Below are positions 48,222 through 56,340 of a stretch of DNA of 64,000 nt, piece after piece; the first letter of the stretch is position 1; each line of letters opens with the position of its first letter. The DNA lies in the NCBI GenBank assembly GCA_023621995.1, contig JAMOAB010000175.1:1-64000 (forward strand). The letters run 5' to 3'. The notes under the pieces were generated by a model. That model had not been told where the DNA came from and ran no database searches. It saw only the letters and a list, made by a program, of their open reading frames with translations. The DNA is from Bacillota bacterium (GTDB lineage: Bacteria > Bacillota > Clostridia > Caldicoprobacterales > Xylanivirgaceae). Both the position numbers and the translations under genes were made by a program.

Positions 48222-48848
48222 CTAACTGTCTGGTAGTTGATCTATATATTGTCTGTTGCTTATCTCCTCTATATCTCCTCTATCTTTTATCTTTTCACTG
48301 TCGTAAAGATTGTTGTCGTACCAATCTAATGCAATATTTGGGGTTTTGTTATATTGGGCAATATCTTGCCATGTATCTTCTCCATCATATGCAACATAAT
48401 CAGTATCGTCTAGAAAAGTTCTTCTATATGGTGGATATAAAGACTGCTCTTCAATAGGACGCTCCCCATCTTTGCTGCCCTTAGTATCTATTTCATTTTG
48501 TTCCTGACATATTATACACATATTTGATGTGGGCATAACTTCTAATCTATCAAAAGGTATTTGTTGTTCACATTTTTGGCATATGCCATAATCGCCTCTA
48601 TTTATACGCTTTAGAGCCTCATCTATATCTTTAAGTTGCTTTACCTGATGTTGATTTAATGCAATGTTTTTTTCAATCTCATAAGTTTCACTTCCTATTT
48701 CAGCTGGATGATTGTCATACATAGATAGCTCTATACCATTATTATAGTTAATTTCGTTAATATCGTTAAATCGTTTAATCTTTTGTTTCAACTCTTCTCT
48801 TGTCTCAAGAAGCTTTTCCCTTAGATATTTAAGCTCACATTCTTTCAT
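48222..48848 (-). CDS. TraR/DksA-type zinc-finger protein (YteA-like)
   Basis: A 208-residue protein with an N-terminal coiled coil (about 1-90) and a four-cysteine zinc finger GICQKCEQQIP...MCIICQEQNE. YteA-like proteins are common in sporulating Firmicutes and may act on RNA polymerase as DksA does. The start is the ATG six bases after GGAGG. It is coupled with the DUF5665 gene upstream. Confidence 0.88.
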   Translation of the reverse strand: MKECELKYLREKLLETREELKQKIKRFNDINEINYNNGIELSMYDNHPAEIGSETYEIEKNIALNQHQVKQLKDIDEALKRINRGDYGICQKCEQQIPFDRLEVMPTSNMCIICQEQNEIDTKGSKDGERPIEEQSLYPPYRRTFLDDTDYVAYDGEDTWQDIAQYNKTPNIALDWYDNNLYDSEKIKDRGDIEEISNRQYIDQLPDS

Positions 48849-48863
48849 GCACATCCTCCATTC

Positions 48864-49142
48864 TCATAGATTGTCCTGTACTATTCTCACAATTTCAGTA
48901 ATAAAATTACCTATTACAGGGATATTCCGGTTAGCTAGTCTTGTAAGTAAGTATATTACAATTGCTCCTAGTATAGAAAAACCAATAGCCATACCTAATC
49001 CTCTAGCTAATCCCGATATAAAGTTGGTAACTATCATTCTTCTAGTATTATCTAGATATTCTATATAGTGTCCAAATTTCATCTTTTCAAGGGTCCTAGC
49101 TAACTCTCTTATTTTGTCAATTTCCTTATCTATTTGATCCAT
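48864..49142 (-). CDS. DUF5665 membrane protein
   Basis: A 92-residue protein with an amphipathic start (about 1-35), a glycine-rich hydrophobic segment (GLARGLGMAIGFSILGAI) and a C-terminal helix. It matches the small DUF5665 family of Clostridia. Function unknown. Confidence 0.75.
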   Translation of the reverse strand: MDQIDKEIDKIRELARTLEKMKFGHYIEYLDNTRRMIVTNFISGLARGLGMAIGFSILGAIVIYLLTRLANRNIPVIGNFITEIVRIVQDNL

Positions 49143-49203
49143 TATCTAGCTCCCCTCTGTAATAGTATTGGTTTTATAGAGAGATTAATGCATGAAAGAA
49201 AAA

Positions 49204-49232
49204 GGAGATATACAAATATTATGCATATCCCC
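49204..49232 (-). terminator. Probable terminator after divIVA
   Basis: Minus-strand GGGGATAT and ATATCTCC pair (one mismatch) around a loop, followed by TTTTTCTTTC. Confidence 0.55.
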
Positions 49233-49238
49233 CATTGC

Positions 49239-49700
49239 TTAATCATCATCTAATTTTAATTCCTTATCATCTAATAACTCCAGTTGGGTGTTCAATAATG
49301 TCTTACATTTATTCTTAAAAATTTGCATCTGTTTTTTTACATTCTCATACTCTTTTTTTATCTCAATCACTTGTCTGTTTGCATCTTCAATTATTTTATT
49401 TGCCCTATCTTCTGCTTGATCTATTATCAAGTCAGCTTTTCTTTCGCCCGTCTCTATAACTTCTTCTGCAGTCTGTTGGGCTGTTACTAAAGTCTCCTTA
49501 AGAGTATCTTCTATTGTCTTGTAGCGGCCTATTTGCCCTTCAAAAGTTTCCAGTTTTTCCTTCATGTCTTGATTTTCTTTATATAACCTTTCAAACTCTT
49601 CTATAATATCATCTAAAAACTCATCGACTTCATCTTGGCTATATCCCCTTAAAACCTTTGAAAATTCTTTATTATATATGTCCACCGGAGTAAGACCCAT
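49239..49700 (-). CDS. divIVA: DivIVA-family cell-division protein
   Basis: A 153-residue coiled-coil protein. The membrane-binding start MGLTPVDIYNKEFSKVLRGY and DEVDEFLDDIIEEFERL are the family hallmarks. It binds curved membrane at poles and septa. It ends the ylm/sepF cluster and has its own ribosome site (GGGGAGGATATTAGAAC). Confidence 0.94.
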   Translation of the reverse strand: MGLTPVDIYNKEFSKVLRGYSQDEVDEFLDDIIEEFERLYKENQDMKEKLETFEGQIGRYKTIEDTLKETLVTAQQTAEEVIETGERKADLIIDQAEDRANKIIEDANRQVIEIKKEYENVKKQMQIFKNKCKTLLNTQLELLDDKELKLDDD

Positions 49701-49716
49701 GTTCTAATATCCTCCC

Positions 49717-50478
49717 CTACACATATCTGTCTAATTCTATTACAAGCTTACCTTTTTTGGTCTTCCTTGCCATATCCCTATATCTTATTCGTCCTTTGCC
49801 ACGTATAGTTATAATATCTCCAGGTTCTATATTAAAAGCTGGTTTTGTACAAACCTTCCAATTTACCATTACATTCCCTGCTTTTATCATAGCTATACTC
49901 TTAGTGCGAGACATATTAAAGCCTACACCAGTTATGCAATCTAGTCTTAAAGATGGTATAACTGCATTTATAGACTTTATATTAGGTCCTTTTATCTCTA
50001 CTTCATCTATTTCACAACATGTAACAACAACAGAAGTAGATCCAATCTTCATAAGATTTTGAATAATAAAAGGAGCAATAGATTCTATTACAAATACATA
50101 TGCTATATCATCTTCTATTATAATATCACCTATTACTTCCCTTTTTATTCCTAAACCTAATATAGCACCTAATACATCCCTATGCGTAACTTGATAATAT
50201 CTTCCATCCCATTTCAGCACTAACACCTTTATAGGAGAGCATTCAAAGCTGTTATAATCTATAAATATTGAATAAAGACAAAATATACATCTTTCAGCTT
50301 GATCATAACCTCCTGTTTTTTTGTATGTTACGTTGTCGGTTTTTGATAAAAAGTTCTCAATAGCTCTTTGTTCTGCTAAATTATAGAAATTCGTATAAAC
50401 TGGCATTAACTGTCTATCTGCTTTTACTACATCATCATCTATAGACGCACATAGATATTCTATTTGTTTATTTTTCAT
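49717..50478 (-). CDS. ylmH: YlmH-type RNA-binding protein
   Basis: A 253-residue protein with a conserved N-terminal region and a C-terminal S4 domain (AMIKAGNVMVNWKVCTKP, about 185-250). YlmH homologues bind stalled 50S subunits carrying peptidyl-tRNA, a ribosome-rescue role that connects to RqcH in this window. Confidence 0.9.
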   Translation of the reverse strand: MKNKQIEYLCASIDDDVVKADRQLMPVYTNFYNLAEQRAIENFLSKTDNVTYKKTGGYDQAERCIFCLYSIFIDYNSFECSPIKVLVLKWDGRYYQVTHRDVLGAILGLGIKREVIGDIIIEDDIAYVFVIESIAPFIIQNLMKIGSTSVVVTCCEIDEVEIKGPNIKSINAVIPSLRLDCITGVGFNMSRTKSIAMIKAGNVMVNWKVCTKPAFNIEPGDIITIRGKGRIRYRDMARKTKKGKLVIELDRYV

Positions 50479-50501
50479 CTAATAACACCACAATCATATA
50501 T

Positions 50502-50792
50502 TTAAAACATAATCATATATCGTAATCTATCTAATAGCATAATAATAATCCTTAAGAATATATAGGCAAATAGTGGTGAAAAATCAACTGGTAAAGTAGA
50601 GGAACCAAACCCTTTAGTAAGTCCTCTAAATGGTGCTATAAAAGGCTCTACTATACGTCCTATAAAAATACGTATAGGATGGGTAGATGGCATAATCCAA
50701 GAAAGTAGGGCATTGATCACAATTAGCCAATTAAATATATTTAAAAACCAAATAATTCCTTGTATGATAGATGCTAGGATTTGATTGCCCAA
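50502..50792 (-). CDS. ylmG: YggT-family membrane protein
   Basis: A 96-residue protein with two membrane helices and the family motif SWIMPSTHPIRIFIGRIVEPFIAPFRG (in two parts). TTG start after AAGGAGG. YlmG homologues affect membrane and nucleoid organisation; precise role uncertain. Confidence 0.9.
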   Translation of the reverse strand: MGNQILASIIQGIIWFLNIFNWLIVINALLSWIMPSTHPIRIFIGRIVEPFIAPFRGLTKGFGSSTLPVDFSPLFAYIFLRIIIMLLDRLRYMIMF

Positions 50793-50804
50793 AATATTGC
50801 CTCC

Positions 50805-51284
50805 TTATTCCCCTTCTACCTCATCATCATTATCTAAGGTAAAAAAACTCTTTCCTTTCAGTTCTTCAGGTATATCACCACTAATATCTACATTACTAGG
50901 AGCGAGAACAAATATACCTCTTGATACTTTATGTATAGAACCGTCTAAAGCATAGACTGCACCACTCATGAAATCTAATACCCGTTGTGCCAATTCTACA
51001 TCTAGAGCTTCTAAGTTTACAATAATTGGCTTTCTACTTTTTAGGTTATCTATTATCGTCTGTGTATCATCGTACGAAAAAGGTTGATAGACCATAACTT
51101 TTACATATGGGTTTGAATGTATGTTCACAACTTTACCCTTCTTTGTCTTTGATTTTACATTATAATCAGGATCGTCCTCAAAAGAATAATCTTGTTCGTA
51201 TTCATCATGCATCATGTCTTCGTCTAATACATTTTCCTCCAAACCAATAAAATTTAGTATTTTGTTAAACATAGTATCAGCCAT
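50805..51284 (-). CDS. sepF: Cell division protein SepF
   Basis: A 159-residue FtsZ-binding protein. An amphipathic membrane anchor at the start (MADTMFNKILNFIGL), an acidic linker, and the C-terminal SepF fold (VMVYQPFSYDDTQTIID, IVNLEALD, RVLDFMSGAVYALDG) are present. Start set by AGGAGGAGG. Confidence 0.95.
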   Translation of the reverse strand: MADTMFNKILNFIGLEENVLDEDMMHDEYEQDYSFEDDPDYNVKSKTKKGKVVNIHSNPYVKVMVYQPFSYDDTQTIIDNLKSRKPIIVNLEALDVELAQRVLDFMSGAVYALDGSIHKVSRGIFVLAPSNVDISGDIPEELKGKSFFTLDNDDEVEGE

Positions 51285-51297
51285 TTTACCTCCTCCT

Positions 51298-51984
51298 CTA
51301 TATTCTATCTCCAAATATTGCCCTACCTAAACGTAGCATATTAGAACCTTCTTCTATTGCTATTTCAAAGTCATTGGTCATTCCCATGGACAAATACTGT
51401 ATATCTGCATTTGCATACTTTTGTTCTTTAACTTCCTCAAATAATTCTCTCAACCTTGAAAAATAAGGACGGACACTCTCCTCATTAGATGTATAGGGTG
51501 CAATTGTCATAAGTCCTTTAATTTTTATGTATTCAAACCGAGCAATTTTATCCATGAATAAAAACAAGTCTTCTTCAAATACACCTGATTTTGTAGACTC
51601 TTTAGATACGTTGACTTGTACAAGCACCGGTATTTCTCTATCTATCTTTTTGCCTCGTTTGTTCAGTTCTTCAGCTAAAGATAATCTGTCAAGAGAATGT
51701 ATGAGATCTACCTTATCTACTATATATTTTACCTTGTTTGATTGTAACGTACCTATAAAATGCCATTTAACAGGTTGCCTTATTAACTCATACTTTGTTT
51801 TTAATTCTTGTACTCTATTCTCTCCAATATTTTTTATACCTAAATTAATAGCATTCATAATAGTATTGGAATCTACATTCTTAGTTACAGCTACAATTTG
51901 AATGTCTTCTGCAGTCCTTCCACATCTATATGCTGCCTCATTTATTCTGTCCATTACATTGTTTAAATTGTCGCTTATTTTCAT
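51298..51984 (-). CDS. yggS: YggS/PLPBP pyridoxal phosphate homeostasis protein
   Basis: A 228-residue single-domain alanine-racemase-like barrel. The PLP Lys is in IVAVTKNVDSNTI and SMGMTNDFEIAIEEGSNMLR binds phosphate. Start after AGGAGGAC. Confidence 0.94.
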   Translation of the reverse strand: MKISDNLNNVMDRINEAAYRCGRTAEDIQIVAVTKNVDSNTIMNAINLGIKNIGENRVQELKTKYELIRQPVKWHFIGTLQSNKVKYIVDKVDLIHSLDRLSLAEELNKRGKKIDREIPVLVQVNVSKESTKSGVFEEDLFLFMDKIARFEYIKIKGLMTIAPYTSNEESVRPYFSRLRELFEEVKEQKYANADIQYLSMGMTNDFEIAIEEGSNMLRLGRAIFGDRI

Positions 51985-52015
51985 TTTGTATATAGTCCTC
52001 CTATTAGTCCATATA

Positions 52016-53230
52016 CTAGTTGAGCTTTATGACGTCATTCTCCTCTAGAAGGCTGGTTTTCCTATCTATAATTATGTAATCTTCTTTATCTGACTCAGCA
52101 ATTATGTCAAACCCTATAAATGTCTTATCTTCATTTTTTATCTTAAACACCCCTTTTTCGCCTTTCTTGTCAACAACAGCCTCCTTAGGTATCACTAGCC
52201 CTTCTACTGTCTTAGACAGCTTTATATTAGCATTTCTTATATTAATGAAATCTTTTATATCATCGCTAAATTCTATGACAAGTAAAAACGTATCACCTCC
52301 ATCTAGTATTTTCTTTATCTCGCCCTTTAAAACCTTATCTTCAAAGTCTAAAAAACGTACTGATATCTTCTCATGCTCTTCAAAAAAAACCTTTGGGTAG
52401 TTGATCTCACATATAATATACCATCTCGTTGGATCAATAAGTCTAAAAAAAGGACTATCAACCTCTGCTTTTTCATCTTTTTTATCTCTATCATTAGAAA
52501 ATTTCCAACTGACAAGATTCCTATACTTATCTATATCAATTCTATCAATAGCATTAAAGTTTAAAATCGTCTCCAATCCATCAATATGATAGCTTATAAG
52601 ACCAGAATCAGGGGCTATTATGTCGATCTTCCATTCTTTGAGTTGATTAACTAGTTTTTCTTCTTCCTCATAGAGTTTTTTTAAATATCCATCAGGAACA
52701 GTTTCCTTATCTATAAGTTTTTGCCTCTGTTCTAGTAGATTTCTAAGTTCCTTCTCTTTTGGTGCTAATTCTGTCACTACATTATTTTTTACCTGACTCT
52801 GTATATCATATACTAATTCGTCTAGTCTTGATTGAATATTTTTAATATCTTGGTCAGTGATATTTTTAAGGATATTTTCTTGCTGATAACTAATTATCTT
52901 TTCTTGAACATTATATAATTGATATACCATCTCTTCCTGATAATTTGCCTTAAATATGGTGGCTACCAAATCATCTTTGTTCACTCGTTCTTCTTCATTT
53001 GCATAATAGACCACTCTACCATATTCGGGAACAGTGTATACTTCCTCCTTACGTACAAGAATAGCATCTGAGTAATATTCTAGATCCATGCTGCCCGCCT
53101 CAACAGTATAGGGAATAAAGGGCTTATTACATGATCTTATAAAATAAACGAAGAGCATAGTGATTAAAAGTAGGAAAAAAACAAAACGTGGCTTCACTCT
53201 CCGTCTGCCAATCACAATACCTTTTGACAT
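52016..53230 (-). CDS. HlyD-like membrane fusion protein
   Basis: A 404-residue protein with one N-terminal helix (about 14-32), a biotinyl-lipoyl-like strand region, a long coiled coil (about 105-200), and a C-terminal beta region. This is the architecture of periplasmic-adaptor/HlyD-family proteins, found in Gram-positives too. No transporter gene is adjacent, so its partner is unknown. It is upstream of yggS-sepF-ylmGH, in the position of a clostridial conserved gene. Confidence 0.75.
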   Translation of the reverse strand: MSKGIVIGRRRVKPRFVFFLLLITMLFVYFIRSCNKPFIPYTVEAGSMDLEYYSDAILVRKEEVYTVPEYGRVVYYANEEERVNKDDLVATIFKANYQEEMVYQLYNVQEKIISYQQENILKNITDQDIKNIQSRLDELVYDIQSQVKNNVVTELAPKEKELRNLLEQRQKLIDKETVPDGYLKKLYEEEEKLVNQLKEWKIDIIAPDSGLISYHIDGLETILNFNAIDRIDIDKYRNLVSWKFSNDRDKKDEKAEVDSPFFRLIDPTRWYIICEINYPKVFFEEHEKISVRFLDFEDKVLKGEIKKILDGGDTFLLVIEFSDDIKDFINIRNANIKLSKTVEGLVIPKEAVVDKKGEKGVFKIKNEDKTFIGFDIIAESDKEDYIIIDRKTSLLEENDVIKLN

Positions 53231-53301
53231 AGATTCCTCAGCCTGCCTTTTATATATTTAAGTTCTATGAAAAATTCAAAAATCCTTCTATATCTATCTA
53301 A

Positions 53302-53715
53302 TTATTTTCTCCTAACTGATTTACTGACTTTAACTTGGCTTCCATTATAATAGAATTGTATATCATCACATAGTTCCTTAATGATCTTTAACCCTCTGCC
53401 ACCTTCCATATATGGAACACATTCCCTGCATATAATGTCTTTATAGTCAAACCCAGTACCTTCGTCTTGTATAGATATAGCTACAGTATCGCTATTTACC
53501 TCCTGAATCGAAGCAGTGAGGGATTTGGTTTCACATTTTTCATTTCCATGCATAATCCCATTTGAGATAAGCTCATTCAATATTAGACGAAACTCAAATT
53601 CTTCATCTTCTTCTAAATCATTCCACATATTTAGACAGTTCATCATCTCTGATATAAGTTTTTTAATGGTGTTTGGACTAGAGCCAAAAATCTTCTTTTC
53701 AAACAACAACTTCAC
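53302..53715 (-). CDS. Stand-alone GHKL ATPase, RsbW/SpoIIAB-like
   Basis: A 137-residue HATPase_c_2 protein with all boxes intact: N-box LNELISNGIMHG (E48, N52), G1 DEGTGF (84-89) and G2 GGRGLKII (105-112). Start GTG after GGGAGGTAGG. It lies about 100 bases downstream of the sigma gene and may be the active kinase of the switch, since the adjacent RsbW-like protein looks degenerate. Confidence 0.85.
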   Translation of the reverse strand: MKLLFEKKIFGSSPNTIKKLISEMMNCLNMWNDLEEDEEFEFRLILNELISNGIMHGNEKCETKSLTASIQEVNSDTVAISIQDEGTGFDYKDIICRECVPYMEGGRGLKIIKELCDDIQFYYNGSQVKVSKSVRRK

Positions 53716-53818
53716 AAAAGCCTACCTCCCAGATAAAAATAAGAATCATCAAAAGTAGTACTAGTTCCTCTAACTATATTTAACCTTGTAAAAGGCTGTC
53801 TAAACATAGGAAATAATG

Positions 53819-54580
53819 TTAGTCTTCCTTATACCAATAGAATCTAAATTTATCTAGGATCCTTCTCTCCATTCGTGATATATACATCTGTGATACTCCT
53901 ATCTCTTCTGCAATTTCTCTCTGACTTTTACCATTATAAAATCTTTCGTATATTACCTTCTTTTCTGTAGCATCAAATTTATCCATCATTCGTTCTATAA
54001 AATCTCTGTTTTCTATTGCAGTATAGCTTTTCTCTTCTTGACCTATTACTGATAAAAGATCAGTTTCATTGTCATCATCAATATAGAAGTCTAAAGATGC
54101 AGTGCTTACCGAATGCCTAGACTCCATAAGTTCAAGGACTTCTTCTGTGGTGATATTCATATAATCTGCAATTTCTTCAGGCTTTGGCGAACGTCCAAGT
54201 TTATTAGTTAAATATTCATTAGCTGCGTCCATCTTTTTAAGATATTCACTTTCTTTTCGTGGCAACCTAATAATCCTACTTTTGTCTCTAAAATAGTTCT
54301 TAATCTCCCCCACTATTGTAGGAGTTGCAAAACTAGAAAACTTATAGCCCTTCTCTATGTCATAACGTTCTAAAGCTTTGATAAGAGCCAATGAGGCAAC
54401 TTGGAACAAATCGTCATACTCCACTCCTCTGTTGGCAAATTTCTTAGACAAAATTTCTGCAATGTATAGATAGCGCTCTACAAGTTCATTTCTAAGTTCT
54501 ATATCCCTTGTTTTGCAATACTCGGCTAACAAAGTCTCATCATCAACACCATGATATTTTGTAGCAACACAGTCATTCAT
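53819..54580 (-). CDS. SigB/SigF-family sigma factor
   Basis: A 253-residue group 3 sigma factor. Region 2 (GVEYDDLFQVASLALIKALE, GYKFSSFATPTIVGEIKNYF) and region 4 (KSQREIAEEIGVSQMYISRM) are clear. The operon order, antagonist then anti-sigma then sigma, matches sigB/sigF loci. It does not show SigF-specific neighbours, so a general-stress type is likelier. Start ATG follows GGGGG by 11 bases; a GTG 18 bases upstream is an alternative. Confidence 0.88.
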   Translation of the reverse strand: MNDCVATKYHGVDDETLLAEYCKTRDIELRNELVERYLYIAEILSKKFANRGVEYDDLFQVASLALIKALERYDIEKGYKFSSFATPTIVGEIKNYFRDKSRIIRLPRKESEYLKKMDAANEYLTNKLGRSPKPEEIADYMNITTEEVLELMESRHSVSTASLDFYIDDDNETDLLSVIGQEEKSYTAIENRDFIERMMDKFDATEKKVIYERFYNGKSQREIAEEIGVSQMYISRMERRILDKFRFYWYKED

Positions 54581-54587
54581 CGAATAT

Positions 54588-54977
54588 TTAACCCCCACAC
54601 CTTTTATACATTGAAATACTACGTATTATATCATTTTCTGACCTTATATCTATTTCATCCATAAGAGCTTTAATGATATAAAAGCCTAACTCATTTTTAG
54701 CATTTACATCTGATTCTGCTCTATTGTCCATATCAAAGCTGTCAACCTCAATATCTACTTTTAGCGCCTCACCAGGCTGTAATGAAAATAAGATCTTTAA
54801 ACTTTCTGCACCGTATCTTTGATTCATCAACAATATACAAGCTTCAGCTACAGCCACTTTTAAATCTTCAATATCGTCTAAACAAAAGTCTGCACGACAC
54901 GCTATAGAAGAAGCTGTGAGCCTCAGCACCATAACATATTCAGGCTTTGCCGGTATTGTTAGTGTTATCTGGTCCAT
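54588..54977 (-). CDS. RsbW-like anti-sigma factor with degenerate ATP site
   Basis: A 129-residue protein that aligns with the RsbW/SpoIIAB family in its first half (IEDLKVAVAEAC), but the N-box reads EACIL (45-49) with Leu where Asn is expected, and the G1 box DxGxG is replaced by DIEVDSFD (75-82). G2 is reduced to ELGFYIIK. It is probably unable to bind ATP or phosphorylate its antagonist. It could still bind sigma. Start after AGAGGTG; gap of 7 bases to the sigma gene. Confidence 0.78.
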   Translation of the reverse strand: MDQITLTIPAKPEYVMVLRLTASSIACRADFCLDDIEDLKVAVAEACILLMNQRYGAESLKILFSLQPGEALKVDIEVDSFDMDNRAESDVNAKNELGFYIIKALMDEIDIRSENDIIRSISMYKRCGG

Positions 54978-54988
54978 TTATATCACCT

Positions 54989-55300
54989 CTACGCCTCCAA
55001 TATAAAAATCTTATCTAGACCTGTAATAGTAAATATCTTCCTTATATACGGTTTTAAATTCGTTATTTTTATCGTTCCATCATATTCTTTTACCCTCTTT
55101 AAAACACTGATAAGCACTCCTAGCCCCGTACTATCTATATATTTTAAACCCTCACAGTCAATTATAATATCTCCTTGCTTCTCTTCAATGAGGGTCCCCA
55201 GAGATTCTTTTAAATCAGGAGCATTATATATATCAATTTCACCGTTTAATTTAACTTCCCAAGTGTTAGATGAAACATTGAATTTCTGCTCTATATTCAC
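54989..55300 (-). CDS. rsbV: Anti-sigma factor antagonist, RsbV-like
   Basis: A 103-residue STAS-domain protein with the phospho-acceptor Ser in KYIDSTGLGVLISV. Start GTG eight bases after AAGGGG; the longer frame starts at a TTG with no ribosome site. It is the first gene of the sigma cassette. It must be phosphorylated by a partner kinase; the adjacent RsbW-like protein looks inactive. Confidence 0.85.
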   Translation of the reverse strand: MNIEQKFNVSSNTWEVKLNGEIDIYNAPDLKESLGTLIEEKQGDIIIDCEGLKYIDSTGLGVLISVLKRVKEYDGTIKITNLKPYIRKIFTITGLDKIFILEA

Positions 55301-55564
55301 AGTAGCATCCCCTTTCCCTAGATTATTTGACAAGCAAAGCTAAGATTTGCTTCATATATTTATAATTATACCATAATTTGTGCATCATTGGAAATAGATG
55401 AAGCGAATTTATAGATAAAAAGCTATATTTTGTTGAAAATTGTCATCATAAAAATCCAATTTATATGGTTTTTTAAATCAACTAGTATTTGGTCATATTC
55501 TTGATATAAAGCTAGATAATTAAAGCTAAATTCCTCTATCCCTCTTCAATAAAACGATTTACAC

Positions 55565-55593
55565 TTGACATATATAGATAAATATTGTATATT
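55565..55593 (+). promoter_or_regulatory. Promoter of the plus-strand tRNA cluster
   Basis: TTGACA and TATATT are 17 bases apart, 24 bases before tRNA-Pro. The rest of the 55334-55560 spacer is A/T-rich; a TATAAT-like box near 55360 may serve rsbV on the minus strand. Confidence 0.8.
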
Positions 55594-55616
55594 ATATTTC
55601 GTCGTCAGTGATGCGG

Positions 55617-55693
55617 CGGGGTGTGGCGCAGTTTGGTAGCGCACGTGCTTTGGGAGCATGGGGCCGGGGGTTCAAGTCCCTCCACCCCGACCA
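55617..55693 (+). tRNA. tRNA-Pro (TGG)
   Basis: Acceptor CGGGGTG/CACCCCG, loop TTTGGGA gives TGG, encoded CCA. Confidence 0.95.
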
Positions 55694-55704
55694 TTAAACG
55701 ATGT

Positions 55705-55779
55705 GACCCCTTGGTCAAGTGGTTAAGACATCGCCCTTTCACGGCGGTATCAGGGGTTCGAGTCCCCTAGGGGTCACCA
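55705..55779 (+). tRNA. tRNA-Glu (TTC)
   Basis: Acceptor GACCCCT, loop TTTCACG gives TTC, encoded CCA. Confidence 0.95.
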
Positions 55780-55787
55780 TTAATTTA

Positions 55788-55864
55788 GGGCCTTTAGCTC
55801 AGTTGGTTAGAGCAACCGGCTCATAACCGGTTAGTCCGGGGTTCGAGTCCCTGAAGGCCCACCA
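55788..55864 (+). tRNA. tRNA-Met (CAT), elongator type
   Basis: Acceptor GGGCCTT, loop CTCATAA gives CAT, encoded CCA. It pairs at position 1-72, so it is not the initiator. An Ile2 (lysidine) reading cannot be excluded, but elongator Met fits better. Confidence 0.9.
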
Positions 55865-55868
55865 TTTA

Positions 55869-55945
55869 GGCCCGGTAGTTCAGTTGGTTAGAACGCTAGC
55901 CTGTCACGCTAGAGGCCGAGGGTTCGAGTCCCTTCCGGGTCGCCA
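55869..55945 (+). tRNA. tRNA-Asp (GTC)
   Basis: Acceptor GGCCCGG, loop CTGTCAC gives GTC, encoded CCA. Confidence 0.95.
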
Positions 55946-55948
55946 TTA

Positions 55949-56007
55949 GCCTCGGTAGCTCAGTCGGTAGAGCAGTGTCGGTGGTTCGATTCCGCCCCGA
56001 GGCACCA
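55949..56007 (+). pseudogene. tRNA-Phe-like gene without an anticodon arm
   Basis: These 59 bases match tRNA-Phe (2963-3038) except that exactly 17 bases, the whole anticodon arm (positions 27-43), are missing; GTG flanks the deletion point. Acceptor, D arm, T arm and CCA are intact. Acceptor pair 7-66 is G-C here but A-T in the intact copy, a covariation that keeps pairing. It lies in register in the cluster between tRNA-Asp and tRNA-Tyr. It cannot decode; it may be a dead gene or a non-coding tRNA-like RNA. Confidence 0.85.
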
Positions 56008-56028
56008 TCTTAAATTAAATATTAATGT

Positions 56029-56113
56029 GGAGGAGTACCCAAGCGGTCAAAGGGGGCAGACTGTAAATCTGTTGGCTCAGCCTTCGATGGTTCGAATCCA
56101 TCCTCCTCCACCA
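56029..56113 (+). tRNA. tRNA-Tyr (GTA)
   Basis: Class II tRNA with long variable arm, loop CTGTAAA gives GTA, encoded CCA. Confidence 0.95.
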
Positions 56114-56132
56114 TTTTAATTTTCTGTGATAC

Positions 56133-56219
56133 GCGAGAGTGGTGGAATTGGCAGACGCATCAGATTCAGGTTCTGATAGTATTAATACTGTGCAGGTTCA
56201 AGTCCTGTCTCTCGCACCA
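56133..56219 (+). tRNA. tRNA-Leu (CAG)
   Basis: Acceptor GCGAGAG, long variable arm, loop TTCAGGT gives CAG, encoded CCA. Last of the cluster. Confidence 0.95.
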
Positions 56220-56230
56220 TATTATAGCCA

Positions 56231-56259
56231 AGATTTGATATTGATCAAATCTTTTTTTA
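56231..56259 (+). terminator. Terminator of the plus-strand tRNA cluster
   Basis: AGATTTGA and TCAAATCT form an 8-bp stem with TTTTTTTAT after it. Confidence 0.9.
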
Positions 56260-56299
56260 TGCCATCTTATATATATTGGATATTTAGCGTAGACAAAAC

Positions 56300-56340
56300 A
56301 ATGTGATACTCTAAGCTACCCTAGCCTAGAGTATCACATT
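56300..56340 (-). terminator. Hairpin at the end of cheR
   Basis: Perfect 14-bp arms AATGTGATACTCTA and TAGAGTATCACATT overlap the cheR stop; the minus strand continues GTTTTGT. Confidence 0.75.

Noticed and set aside
53819-55300. Reading of the cassette as the sporulation operon spoIIAA-spoIIAB-sigF
   Set aside because: The anti-sigma protein lacks the SpoIIAB ATP boxes and there is an extra ATPase; the locus does not have the usual spoIIA neighbours.
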